NCBI GenBank assembly: GCA_018292915.2
Contig: JACVVK020000474.1
Location: 1 to 64,000 of the forward strand
Direction: 5' to 3'
Length of the DNA stretch: 64,000 nucleotides
From: Batillaria attramentaria
Taxonomy: Eukaryota; Mollusca; Gastropoda; Batillariidae
In this document: positions 1-9,973 of the stretch, piece by piece
Position numbering within the stretch: position 1 is the first letter of the stretch
How the letters are laid out: each line of letters begins with the position of its first letter
Translations under genes and position numbers: made by a program
Notes under the pieces: generated by a model
Told to the model about the DNA's origin: nothing
Database searches by the model: none
Seen by the model: the letters and a program-made list of their open reading frames with translations, nothing else

Positions 1-690
1 GCAAGGTGTATGCCAGGGGATAGCAAAAGGAGGCAAGCTGCCAGTGAAAGATGACGTGAATGGATCCTGGCCGAAACAGAACGTAGACTAGCATTACTCC
101 AGTGAGGCCTTGGCGGAAAGGAGACATTCATTTTTTTTTAACTCCTGTTAGGTACGTGCCCTTGAATGGTCAGTTTTTGGTAACTCTTGTTTTTAGATTG
201 AAATATTTTTAGGGGCGACTATAATGCCTGAACCTAACAGGAAACATATAGGAATTCTGAGGCTTCGTGCATTTGTATTCTTTGACCTGCAGAGATGCAA
301 GCTGCCTTTGAGACGTGCAATGTTTGAAAAGGCGTTGTTGGTGACGGAAGAGAGCCATCTGTTGCACCATTGTTACAGAGAGACTCAGGACGATAAAAGC
401 CCTTATTTTATTATTTTAAGTTCACAGGCCGTTCTGAGCTGTTGTGGTGGTGTCTAGCAGTACACTACTAAGACACATACATAGACAGGCTTGTCTTCAA
501 CTCACTGACGCTAAAACGCGCAAATTGTTTAAACACCTATCTGATACGTGCCCTCGAATGGTCTGAGTATGGTCAAGTTTGTTTCTAGACTGAAGCACGG
601 CTAGTACTCTAGTGCCCTAAGCTCGAGCTACAGCTCGATAATCCAGACTCGAAGCTTTCACTATATAGGAAAACAAACTGAAACAAATGT
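1..690. other. Non-coding stretch left of the lyase exons
   Basis: No gene is recognised here. Two imperfect copies of one segment (about 150-210 and 541-600, sharing acgtgccc(t/c)tgaatggtc) show an old duplication. The next exon of the lyase gene would be expected leftwards on the minus strand but is not seen before the edge. Confidence 0.5.
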
Positions 691-700
691 CATCACCGAC

Positions 701-1179
701 CTGGCAGTTTCCCGCCCTTCACAAAGTCAAAGTTGTCAGCAAAGTAGACGTCATAGCTCAGCATCATCGAATCATGGTGTGACGGAGCAGGCGAGTAGAA
801 CTGTGCGCCACGGTCGCGGTCGTGTGTTGCTGACTGGCTTCCCTGCGCGTAGTGCACGCGCAGCACGTGACCTTCAGAAAACAAGCAGAGGCCGGGATTT
901 AATAGTGATCCACCACTAAGTATTATTTTTTTCCGCGAGATCGATTTTTTATTCCTATATATGTGTAAATAGTGGACATCATTACAATGCGGGGTGCCTG
1001 GCCAAGTAAAATACTCGACACATGAAGATTTCAGTACACACAAACACACACTGAAACAGGGATCACAATAACAAATGATAACACATAGCTTACCAGATCC
1101 ACCAGACGGGTCACTGGCACAATCGTAGGACCCCCAGAGATGTTGGGGATGAAAGTCACTCAATAAATTATTGCCACAG
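701..1179 (-). CDS. PL14-family polysaccharide lyase (alginate-lyase-like), two internal exons, partial
   Basis: Exon A is 1094-1179 (acceptor ccttcag, donor GTAAGC, ends in phase 1). Exon B is 701-871 (acceptor tctgaag, donor GTCGGT, phase 1 to phase 1). The spliced fragment begins CGNNLLSD, reaches the block GHVLRVHYAQGSQ, then GAQFYSP, then MMLSYDVYFADNFDF and ends VKGGKLPG. The combination LRVxYxxGS, GAQFY, LSYDVYF and FVKGGKLPG is characteristic of polysaccharide lyase family 14 and related glucuronan-lyase folds, which cleave uronate polymers by beta-elimination. Gastropod members are secreted digestive alginate lyases, so a gut enzyme for algal polysaccharide is inferred. Exon A needs two bases from an upstream exon that I could not place. 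The catalytic C-terminal half is outside the window. Family confidence is good; substrate is not known. Confidence 0.75.
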
Positions 1180-1425
1180 CTGAAGGAATTGTGGTGAAAC
1201 AAAACCGCGCAGTGGGCTGCACATCATCATCATCGTCGTCGTCGTCGTCATAATCGTCGTCATCATCATCATCATGATCAAATCGTTAGCACATTTTGTA
1301 CCGCACACGAGTATAACACGTTTTCGACTCATTTTCAGTTTCGGTCCTGCATGCAAAAATCAGGCAAGATACCGGCCCCCGTAGTGTAGTGGTTAGCACT
1401 AGGGACCATGGACCGGGAGACCCGG
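1180..1425. repeat. Trinucleotide tract and 5' half of an interrupted tRNA-type SINE
   Basis: A (CATCAT/CGTCGT)n tract occupies about 1224-1278. From about 1374 a tRNA-like head begins, with an A-box-like gtgtagtggttagcac. It is cut at cccgg (1421-1425) by the Ginger1 element; the matching 3' half, with the B-box-like gggttcgagtcccag, resumes at 5924. Confidence 0.6.
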
Positions 1426-1648
1426 TGTAGGATCCGGTCCGGTCCCCCCTCTGAAGTAGTCCCCCGGGGGACCAATTCGTGGCAAAAACTGCTCTATAAT
1501 GGTCCCCCCTTAGACATCCAGCCTCGTTTTCGACTGGTCCCCCTGGGCGATTTTGGTCCCCCCTCGCATCCAAAATAGGCCCCCTCTCGAAGTGGTCCCC
1601 CTCTTTTCTAACCAATGTAGTCAGTATTTATTTTTAACTTTATTGTTA
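1426..1648 (+). repeat. Left terminal inverted repeat of the Ginger1 element
   Basis: This is the inverted counterpart of 5693-5923. It carries a spaced motif, read as ggtccccc on this strand and ggggacca on the other, roughly every 20-45 bp (near 1436, 1460, 1500, 1537, 1553 and 1594). Such an array could be where the transposase binds; that role is inference. Confidence 0.88.
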
Positions 1649-1650
1649 TA

Positions 1651-1691
1651 GTGTGTGTCAACTCAGTAGAAAACGTGACTCTGGATCTCTC

Positions 1692-1729
<38 letters not shown>

Positions 1730-1832
1730 CCCCCACACTTTCTCTCCTCCCCCCATCTCTCAAACACACACACACACACACATTATGCACGCACTCACGC
1801 ACGCGTGCACACTCACTCACGCACGCACGCAC

Positions 1833-1916
<84 letters not shown>

Positions 1917-2000
1917 CTCTTTCGTTATATGTATAATTATTTTCATTTTTGTACAGAGATGTTATTCAAGATGATCTTGAACTGGGTCAAGGTTACAGTG
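1651..2000. repeat. CT and CA microsatellites inside the Ginger1 5' region
   Basis: (CT)n runs 1690-1726 and (CA)n runs 1832-1914, with CA/GCA-rich sequence between. No coding sequence is supported; the reading frames here are dipeptide repeats. Confidence 0.9.
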
Positions 2001-2001
2001 T

Positions 2002-2235
2002 CAAATCTAAACTTTTAAAAGTGATTTAACTTCGTAGATTTGCCGTTCTATGTAGCCTATACTTTTGTTTTTTATTTTCTCTTTTTTTTGTGGGATGAGA
2101 AAACGGTCGCCACTAAAAAACAAAAGTATAGGCTACATAGAACGGCAAATCTACGAAGTTAAATCACTTTTAAAAGTTTAGATTTGTTTTCTCTTTTTTT
2201 TTTTTTTTTGTGGGATGAGAAAACGGTCGCCACGC
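2002..2235. repeat. Perfect 73-bp inverted repeat with duplicated spacer
   Basis: The arms 2002-2074 and 2114-2186 are perfect reverse complements around a 39-bp spacer (2075-2113). The spacer sequence (T-rich, then gtgggatgagaaaacggtcg) recurs after the right arm at 2187-2235 with a longer T run. The order arm-spacer-inverted arm-spacer fits a replication template switch. Confidence 0.9.
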
Positions 2236-2309
2236 TTCTTGACACGTCACGTGACTCGTGTCAAACATCGCCACGCTTCTTGACACGTCACGTGACTCGT
2301 GTCAAACAT
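2228..2309. promoter_or_regulatory. Tandem 41-bp units with E-box palindrome upstream of the Ginger1 transposase
   Basis: Two identical units (2228-2268 and 2269-2309) each hold TTGACACG ... CGTGTCAA arms around a TCACGTGA core containing the E-box CACGTG. They end about 70 bp before the transposase ATG, with a TATA-like tataattataag at about 2311. A promoter role is inferred from position. Confidence 0.45.
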
Positions 2310-2376
2310 GCCTATAATTATAAGTACACGACAATTCATTCCGTCAACCAGTCTTCGTTTTTCATTGACTATCATC

Positions 2377-4828
2377 ATGGACGACACTCTGTATGACAAC
2401 GTGTTGAACTATTTGAAAAATGGCACTTACCCTCTGACCGCGAAAGGGGGAAAACCGTGATGTGACTAAAGTTAAAAAGAGACAGTTGAGAAAGACTGCT
2501 GCAAAATACACAATTCGAGAGGATGTGCTCTACCACGACGGAATCCTCGTGGCAAAGAGGAACCAGGTTCCAGAGATATTGCAAGAGTTTCATGACAACT
2601 ATGTGAGCGGAGGACATTTGGGGATGAACAAGACTTATAAGAAGGTGAGCACCCGTTTTTGTACTCCCAGTTTTAACAGGCTTTAGAATGGGAACGAGGT
2701 TTTGTGTGTTTCTGGTATGTCTGGTATAACCAACACATCGGATATAGCGGCCACTTTTGTCCTGGTGGACGTTATATCCGATGACTCCGTATATAACGTA
2801 AATTTTCCGGTATAGCCGATGTCTTCGGTATATAACGGACATTTTCCGGATTGAAGACATTTCCTTTGCTGGCTCTCTCTCTCTCTCTCTCTCTCTCACT
2901 CACACCCCCCCCCCCCCACACACACACACACTGTTATCTACCAGTTATCTTTAAGACATAGTATTTATAAATATTTCATTACTCTTTTTTCTCTCTAGGT
3001 CTTGGAGCGTTACTTCTGGCATGGAATGAAACAGGAGGTTGAAGACTACTGCAGATCATGCTGTGTGTGCCAGAACATGAACGCTTGCAGAAAGAAGCCA
3101 GCAGCACCGCTTCACCCCATCCCAGTGCCCAAAAAGAAGTGGAGCCTCGTTGGAATGGACATCATAGGACCTTTGCAGGTCACTGACAGAGGTAACCAGT
3201 ACATTGTTGCCCTCACAGACCACTTTACAAAGTTTCCCGTTGCCAAGGCCATCCCGTGCAAGAGTTCAGAGGAAGTTGCCAGATTCATGTACGAAACCAT
3301 CTGCATCTTTGGCGCGTTTGATTCCCTCATAACTGACCAAGGCCGTGAGTTCATTAACTTTGCGCTTGATATTCTCACCGACCGTTTCAATATCAACCAT
3401 CGCATTTCTTCGGCCTACCACCCTGAGACGAACGGCCAACGGGAGAGGGACAATAGGACACTCAAAGACACTTTGGTAAAGATCACAGACAATGATGATT
3501 GGGATGAACTCTTGCCAGCAGCCCTGTTCGCCTACCGAACATCCGTTCACAAGTCTACACAGTTTTCACCCTTTTTGGCATTGTATGGTGAGCAGGCAAA
3601 ACTACCATTTGACGTCACTGGTGATGCCAACGAGCAAGATCTGAACGAAGAAATCATGGACACTATGAAGGGGATTCACGAGGAAGTCAAGAACAAAATT
3701 GGTGAAAACATTTCAAGGGCGCAGAAGAAGCAGAAAGAGTACTATGACAGCAGGCGTGCATATGACCACGGGTTCCGCATCGGAGACAAAGTCTTAATCA
3801 TCAATGCTGCACGAGTACACAGAATGGGAGGCAAGATGGCACCAAGATTCGTCGGGCCATATGAGGTCATAAGTGTGTTGCCGAAGGGTCGACTTCAACT
3901 GAAGAACACTAAAAGTGGGAAAATACTGAAGAATCTCTACAATATCAGCAACGTCAAATTGTTCCATGATCGTACACAGGACAACGCTGACCCCTCCCAT
4001 GCTCCACAGGCTGACCCCTCCTATCATCCACAGGCTGACCCCTCCCATGCTCCACAGGCTGACCCCTCCTATCATCCACAGGCTGACCCCTCCCATGCTC
4101 CACAGGCTGACCCCTCCTATCATCCACAGGCTGACCCCTCCCATACTCCACAGGCTGACCCCTCCCATGCTCCACAGGCTGACCCCTCCTATCATCCACA
4201 GGCTGACCCCTCCTATCATCCACAGGCTGACCCCTCCCATGCTCCACAGGCTGACCCCTCCTATCATCCACAGGCTGACCCCTCTTGCCAGCCGCCATTG
4301 AGAATGAAGTTCCACCCCGTTGATGGTGCCTGGCAAAAGGATCGGGCCTCCAGTTTGAATTTCCCCAGACTTTTCAGGCGGCACCCCTCAAGGGAAAGTG
4401 TTGAAGTTGACATTACGGCTACACCTCTCGATAGCGTTAGCGTAAAAGGAGATGGGAATTGTTTTTTCCGGTCTGTGAGCTTTGTTGTTTTGGGGACTGA
4501 GTCGAAATATAAGGAATTCCGAAATATCATTTGCGATTGGATTGAAAAGAATGACAAACGCTTCTACGGAACGAGCGCACGTGAAAATTACGTCGCGACA
4601 TCAAACATGAGAAACGACCGTACTTGGGCCACCGAGGTTGAGATATTTGCTGCAGCCACCCTCTTGGACACGCCCGTGTATGTGTTCACAAGAGAGGCTC
4701 CAGGCCGACAACCTAGGTGGCTGAAATACGGGCCAGTTTGGCAATCGGCCCCATTGAAAACAGACAGAGCAATTTATATAATGAATCTTGGACATCACTT
4801 TGCTCCTGTTTTTTGTGTCACTCCTTAG
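2377..4828 (+). CDS. Ginger1 transposase with OTU protease domain, two exons, frameshifted in exon 1
   Basis: Exon 1 runs from the ATG at 2377 to 2644 (donor AAG/GTGAGC). Exon 2 runs from 2999 (acceptor ctctctag) to the TAG at 4826-4828. Exon 1 carries the Gypsy-type YLxxGxYP segment and the two histidines of the HHCC zinc finger; exon 2 adds CxxC(C)xxC. The DDE core follows: D in VGMDIIGPL, D in ITDQGREF and E in NGQRERDNRTL. A GPY/F module (RFVGPYEVI) comes next, then a repeat of 8-residue units (about 3990-4285), then an OTU cysteine-protease domain with GDGNCFFRS (catalytic Cys), WATEVEIFAAA and the terminal NLGHHFAP histidine. In the G-run 2446-2450 one extra G throws the first frame to a TGA at 2458-2460; the rest of exon 1 is open in the next frame. 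A poly(A) signal lies at 5337-5342. The OTU role in transposition is unknown. Confidence 0.9.
2645..2998 (+). other. Intron of the Ginger1 transposase
   Basis: A GT-AG intron of 354 bp splits the zinc finger in phase 0. It contains degenerate short repeats around (t)atatc/ggatata with accttttccgg-like motifs (2735-2855), a CT tract (2873-2897), a C run and a CA tract. Confidence 0.8.
3990..4285 (+). repeat. 24-bp coding minisatellite in the transposase
   Basis: About a dozen 24-bp units encode the 8-residue period ADPS(H/Y)(A/H/T)PQ. Two unit types (HAPQ and YHPQ) alternate, with a few local duplications. They link the GPY module to the OTU domain as a flexible proline-rich hinge. Open frames on the opposite strand are by-products of this repeat. 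Confidence 0.9.
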
Positions 4829-5692
4829 ACCAGAACTGTTAGTCTTCTGCTGTTTTTGTTGTTTCAAGCGTCATGATTTGAGACACTGGTACTCAGTCTT
4901 GACTGTCTACTTGAAGTACGCTGAAAGCCAAAGGTGGCAACTAGTTTTCATGTCATGGACACTTACTTAATTTTGAAGAAATATTTTTCTATGGCGTTGT
5001 ATAGAAAATATTAGATACTTGGTCTTTGATGTTATTCTCTAAATGCTATTTCCAGTTTAAAAAAATTGACAGGAAATGTGGACTTTCATGCATTCGATGA
5101 CGTTTCATGCAAAGACAGTACGGTAGAAGTTTGTTTTGTACTTTGCTATTGTTATTATTTTGCTCATTTCAGGACAAGATGTGCGATTAACAATTTATTA
5201 ATTTACATTTATGTTGCGTTATAAAGTGCACAGCGCTCTGGTTAACAATTTCTGTTGCAACTCTTTGCTATTCATTAACTGTTTCTTGTTTCATTTCTTG
5301 TTTCTTTGACACAGTTTGACTGGACATACCTTTTGAAATAAAGTTTTTCTTGTCAAAGAACGTAAATGTCTATTTCAGGTTTTGCTAGAGAGAGAGAGAT
5401 AGAGAGTGGGGGGGGGGGGAGAGAGAGAGAGAGAGAGAGAGAGAATATTGATTGACTTATTTATTTATTGTTTGAAATTCTAGTAATAATGTTTAGTATT
5501 CGGTACAACCATCTCATAAACAAAAAAAACAAAAAAGAACCAATGCAAAAAAACAACTGAAAGAAACAAGAACCAACAACCAAACAAATATATCTCACAC
5601 ACACAAAAATAACAACAAGCACATAAATCGGGAAAAAAAAAGAAAAAAAAATGTTCCTATGGCCCTGTGCTTTTGGGGACAATAAAGTTTTG
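4829..5692 (+). other. 3' region of the Ginger1 element
   Basis: This is the 3' UTR with an AATAAA signal at 5337-5342, followed by an AG-rich tract (5385-5445) and A-rich sequence up to the right TIR. No other gene is seen. Confidence 0.7.
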
Positions 5693-5923
5693 TAACAATA
5701 AAGTTAAAAATAAATACTGACATAGCTCTACATTGGTTAGAAAAGAGGGGGACCAGTTCGAGAGGGGGCCTATTTTGGATGCGAGGGGGGACCAAAATCG
5801 CCCAGGGGGACCAGTCGAAAACGAGGCTGGATGTCTAAGGGGGGGACCATTATAGAGCAGTTTTTGCCACGAATTGGTCCCCCGGGGGACTACTTCAGAG
5901 GGGGGACCGGACCGGATGCTACA
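5693..5923 (-). repeat. Right terminal inverted repeat of the Ginger1 element
   Basis: It matches the left TIR in inverted orientation, with a small indel near 5716-5730 (an extra atagctc-like stretch) and a few substitutions. It ends in CTACA followed by CCGG. Confidence 0.88.
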
Positions 5924-6160
5924 CCGGGTTCGAGTCCCAGCCGAGGCAAGCGGCATTTTTCCTACCTAGGTCGGCTCCTACCCAGAGCGGGTGTGCTATG
6001 GGCCCAACGGGGAGGCTGTTGCCGCACAGCCGAGATTCACTAACTTCACGGGTGCGACTTTGGGGGTGCTTCCCTTGGTATGACACGTCTTATGATGTAG
6101 ATGATTACACGGCCGCCACCGCAGGTGCCGTAGTTCCCGGGCCTGGTTAATGCTGGGATA
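5924..6160 (+). mobile_element. 3' half of the tRNA-type SINE interrupted by Ginger1
   Basis: It resumes with the B-box-like gggttcgagtcccag directly after CCGG, followed by a SINE body (ctacctaggtcggctcc ... gggtgtgctatggg). Together with 1374-1425 it makes one element whose A and B boxes are separated by the transposon. Confidence 0.7.
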
Positions 6161-6374
6161 TTAATTTTTTTTTTCAGTGAGGCCACTTGTGGAGAACCCC
6201 AAACTTACTTGGTAGAGCACGAAAACAGCGTACACAGTCTCAAGGTGAATGAGGCTGTCAGTGTCAATACTCAAAGAAAAATCAAGAGTTACAAGATACA
6301 AAAGTACTTTATTGATCTCGTGAGGGAAACTGCTTTTCTGCCCGATTACAAACCAAGGACGAAAGTGAAAGAAA

Positions 6375-6487
6375 CAAAATTCATAATTATAAGAAGAATA
6401 ATAATAATCGTAATGAATTGTACGTATATAGCGCAAAATTTTCACAAAATTTTGACTCAATGCACTCCCGCACTCATACCAACAAAT

Positions 6488-6546
<59 letters not shown>

Positions 6547-6800
6547 ACACCACACCACACCACACCACACCACAACACAACACAACACAACACAACACAA
6601 CACAACACAACACATAGCAGCTGAATCAGGAGGTAAGCGGACCTAGTCCAAAGCCAGCCGGAACAGACGCGTTTTCAAGTCAGACTTGAAACGATCTATG
6701 TCCGACTGGTCTCTCAGGCCGGCAGGTAGTGCGTTCTAGAGTGACGGGGTAGCAAAGCTAAACGCGCGCTCGCCAACTGTTTTTGAGGTTTCGTTGAGGA
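6375..6800 (-). mobile_element. 3' end of a LINE (RT tail and 3' UTR) expanded by microsatellites
   Basis: On the minus strand 6790-6635 encodes the end of a reverse-transcriptase ORF (GERAFSFATPSL, then a stop where W is expected, then FKSDLKTRLFRLALD and a stop). Downstream is a large (TGTGTTG)n, (TGTGG)n and (TG)n expansion (6484-6615). The tail gcgctatatacgtacaattc followed by ATT repeats is typical of CR1/L2-type 3' ends. Only a remnant. Confidence 0.7.
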
Positions 6801-6927
6801 ACATTCAACAGTTTTTTCAGAAGAACAACGAAGCGTGCGGTTAATGCAGATAATCATACTTACTATAGCTTACAATAGAATACGGTTACTAAGATCAACA
6901 CGCAATGACCATTTCAGGGACACTTAC

Positions 6928-6967
6928 CAAACGCTACCAGAGTAAAAATGACACACAACCGGAACAT
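6928..6967 (-). CDS. Candidate signal-peptide exon (possibly of the PL14 lyase)
   Basis: On the minus strand a splice-acceptor-like tttcaacag directly precedes an ATG. It opens MFRLCVIFTLVAFG, a short positively charged start followed by a hydrophobic core, and runs into GTAAGT, giving a 40-nt exon ending in phase 1. This is the usual shape of a first coding exon of a secreted protein. It lies upstream of the lyase exons on the same strand. The lyase exon at 1179 begins in phase 2, so at least one more exon would be needed between them. The link to the lyase is inference. Confidence 0.4.
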
Positions 6968-7410
6968 CTGTTGAAATAAAGTACAACAATTCTAAACTTC
7001 AGCTTATGAGAACTGCATACATACAAGCACACACATAATTATTAGTTTTTGGAAGACATATCTTTCTCATGAAAATTCCAAATCCGATGATAATCATACA
7101 ATTACTTATCGAATGGATACAACATTATAATAATTTTCATAATATATTTGTATAGCTGGCTCTGAATTCGATTTCAGCACATCCTGCCCAAAAGTGTCAA
7201 CATCAGGTAAAATTGAATAGTCACTGTTTTTCGCCTCAAGGTTTGAAGGAATGACATACCTTGCCTGCTGTCGGTCACACAATGTCTGTTATCTCCAGCC
7301 ACATGTCTTATATATAACGTACCGGTGAACCACATAATTATGCAAACGGTGTCCTTGCAGATTTGGGGCGTGCAAAAGCGGATCCTCAGTATTATTTTAT
7401 CATTTTTTTT
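6968..7410. other. Non-coding stretch
   Basis: AT-rich sequence with no gene or repeat that I recognise. Confidence 0.5.
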
Positions 7411-7985
7411 ATTTTATTTTATTTTATTTCTTTTTTTTTTGGGGGGGGGGGGAGGGGGGGGGGGTCGGTCGGTCGCTTGGTCGGGTGGGTGGTTGGGTCG
7501 GTCGGTCGGTCGTTTGGTCAGTTGGGTGGTTATCGGTCGGTCTTTTTGTTGTTGTTGTTGTTGTGTTTGTCGGTCGGTCGGCTGGTTGGGTGGTTGGTCG
7601 GTCAGTCGGTCCATTAGATGGTTGGGTAATTGGGTGGTTAGGTTGAGTTGGTCGGTTGATTGGTTGAGTGGTTGGGTGGGTGGGTGGTTTGTTGGATGGT
7701 TGGTTGGCTGGTCAGTCGGTCGGTTGGTCGGGTTGGTTGACTGGTCAATCGGTTGGTTGGTCGGTCGGTAGGTTGTTTGGATGGTTGGTTGGTAGGTTGG
7801 GTATCTGGTTGGGTGGTTGGTTGGATGAGTGGGTGGGTGGGTGGGTGGACTGTTTGGTCGGGCGGTTGGTTAGTGGGTTAGTTGGCTGGGTGATGGGTTT
7901 GGGAGTGGGTGATGGGTTTGGGGGTGGGTGATGGGTTGGTGGGCTGGACGACGGGGAAGGGCGGGGGGTCGACGGGGGCGGAAGG
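7410..7985. repeat. Degenerate (GGTCGGTC / GGTTGGGT)n low-complexity block
   Basis: After a T run and a G run (7429-7464), about 500 bp consist of a G/T-rich 4-bp-period quasi-repeat (ggtc, ggtt, gggt). It yields long frames of G, W, V, L and S only, which are not genes. Confidence 0.9.
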
Positions 7986-8140
7986 GAGCAGTATCATATT
8001 GATACAAGAAGATGGCAAGTCCGTTGTGTTTTGTGCACCATGCGTTTCATACGTGTATACGTGGACTGTTGGGTGCTATAGATTTAATAATGGAGCCAGA
8101 AGAGGGATTTGCGTTATTGTGTACGCGGTAGTTGTCTGAA

Positions 8141-8299
8141 CTTACAAAACCTACCTTATGACATCTCATTTTGATGTTTAGGAGTGAACTACAGGTACTT
8201 ACATGACCTACCTTATGACATCTCATTTTGATGTTTAGGAGTGAACTACTTACATGATCTACCTTATGACATCATATTTTGATCTTTAGGAGTGAACTG
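8141..8299. repeat. Three tandem units of 51-57 bp
   Basis: Units start at 8141, 8198 and 8249. Each carries cttaca(t/a)(g/a)a(c/t)ct followed by accttatgacatc and taggagtgaact. Confidence 0.85.
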
Positions 8300-8356
8300 C
8301 TTTCTAACTTGTGTGAGAAAAGTCGCAACTGGTGTTGTTTCCCGCGTCTGAAGTCC

Positions 8357-8470
8357 GTAAGCGTTATGCACACGTTACCACAGTGCAAACTGCTCGCTAG
8401 AAATAGCGCCAGTGTAAGCGTTATGCACACGTTACCACAGTGCAAACTACTCGCTAGAAATAGCACCAGT
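8357..8470. repeat. 57-bp tandem duplication
   Basis: The units 8357-8413 and 8414-8470 are nearly identical (gtaagcgttatgcacacg ... ctcgctagaaatagc). Confidence 0.9.
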
Positions 8471-8699
8471 GTGACGCCGTCTTCCTCCCACACACTGACA
8501 GAACAATGCCTCCACGGAACTAGTCAAACAGATGCGAACAGCTGCCACATGTGGCCGCCCACAAAAAGTAGCCACAACTGGCAGCGACACAGACCAGACG
8601 CGCGGCACACGATCTGCCTTAGAGTTGCCATTTCTGGAGACGACGCGATAGCCATTTGTGGCGACGTGTGCACTCGGCTTTTGTGTTGATCTGGTTTGT

Positions 8700-9095
8700 G
8701 CAGACTTTCAAAGCAAGTTCTTGTTGGGCGTTGGCTAAACAGGGTGAAGATATAGGGATTCTGGGCCTGAGCAAGTGCACGCAGTCACCTATCTTCCACG
8801 ACCTCAACGAGTGAATAGACATTTTCAACTCGGATTGGTAGTTTAACCGTGAGTTAAAAAAAAAAAAATGATGTTAAAGCGGAGCTTGTTGGGCATTGGC
8901 AAGTTATGCAGACTTTCAAAGCAAGTTTTGTTAGGCGTTGGCTAAACAGGGTGAAGATATAGGGATTCTGGGCCTGAGCAGGTGCACGCAGTCATCTGAC
9001 ATCCACGAAATCAACGAGCGAATAGAATTTTTTTTTTAAACTTGGATTAGTAGTTTAACCGTGAGTAAAAAAATATAAATGTTAAAGCGGCGCTT
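8700..9095. repeat. Tandem duplication of about 200 bp
   Basis: 8700-8907 and 8908-9095 align along most of their length, from gcagactttcaaagcaag through gggtgaagatatagggattc to gttaaagcgg. Small differences show the duplication is not very recent. Confidence 0.85.
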
Positions 9096-9973
9096 GAAGC
9101 CTATCCTCTACTGGTCTGTATACCAAGTTATCCAAAATGGATGGCCTTATTGGCTCTGAACTCGACTCTCTACAATTAATGCTGTTACACTAAACGTACA
9201 AAAACAAGCATACAATGTAGCATGAGAGAACCCTACTAGATTTGGGTCGGAAATAATATACAAGATCAGTGGAAAAAATAAACATGATTCACTGTATTAT
9301 ATTTTATAAAATAAATGAGACCGAAGACGGAAATATACAAACTATGATTACAGAACATGAATCACTCGAAATACTCTATGAGATTAGTAGAGCTTCGAAT
9401 GCGACACACTGATGTTTGACGAAGAACATTTAGCAACAAAGTCGAGGTTTTTTTTCTCTTAACAGTCTGCACCAGACATTTTTTAACATTCGTTTTTCAC
9501 ACTATATGTGAACACATAGACAAAGAATAGATATTTACATAACAGAAACAGTTACAGATAGACAGAACAGATGTACAGATAGCCCTAGTCCATATACATA
9601 TATACGTGTATATACACACACACAAACATACATGTATGTATACATATGCTTTGAATACACATACTGCCTATGACGAAAACACAGCCCCACCCCCACCCCC
9701 CGCCACCCCCCACCCCAACACACAACGTCGAGTCTTAACCATACCGTCACCAGCTACTGCGTTTTGGCGTGTAAGCTGAACGCAAATCTGTCTAATGTCT
9801 ATGTATGTATTTGTTCATCTGTCACGGTCTAAGTAGTGTGATGCTACAGACACCACGAAAACAGCTCAGAACGATCTGTGACCTTCAAACACGGCCTTTA
9901 AACATTCGAGGGCTGAAAATATGCGAATGCTTTTTCCAGAACTAAGTCGTTACCCTTGTCATACAAGATTCAG
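9096..9973. other. Region downstream of the receptor stop codon
   Basis: This probably includes the 3' UTR of the receptor gene (minus strand). No clear poly(A) signal could be assigned. A short CA tract and C-rich sequence occur near 9612-9725. Confidence 0.45.

Larger units (their letters stand above)
1426..5923 (+). mobile_element. Ginger1-type DNA transposon, 4498 bp, with TIRs and CCGG target duplication
   Basis: The left end TGTAG (1426) and right end CTACA (5923) are each flanked by CCGG (1422-1425 and 5924-5927). Terminal inverted repeats run 1426-1648 and 5693-5923. Inside is one transposase gene with a Gypsy-like integrase core, a GPY motif and a C-terminal OTU protease domain, and there is no gag or reverse transcriptase. 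Published Ginger1 elements have TIRs of about 40-270 bp, CCGG- or CCGT-specific target duplications, Gypsy-like TGT/ACA ends and OTU or Ulp1 C-terminal domains; this copy matches each point. Removing the element rejoins a tRNA-type SINE with an A box on the left and a B box on the right, which confirms the boundaries. A G-run frameshift in the first transposase exon suggests this copy is no longer autonomous. Confidence 0.92.

Noticed and set aside
1651..2018. Long open frames over CT/CA tracts
   Set aside because: They translate to dipeptide repeats (TH, SL, VC) in several frames and both strands; microsatellite artefacts. The same holds for frames at 22368-22888, 33512-33885, 46261-46746 and elsewhere.
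3990..4285. CRISPR-like regular array
   Set aside because: The repeats are in frame within a coding exon, have no unique spacers, and the window is eukaryotic.
3794..4384. Minus-strand frames GVSLWM and RGQPVE
   Set aside because: Shadows of the 24-bp coding repeat of the Ginger1 transposase.
1426..5923. Gypsy LTR retrotransposon
   Set aside because: No gag, protease or RT, and the terminal repeats are inverted, not direct; Ginger1 explains all features.
7325..7931. Frames rich in G, W, V, S and L
   Set aside because: They follow from the G/T-rich quasi-repeat; no start context, splice sites or known domain.
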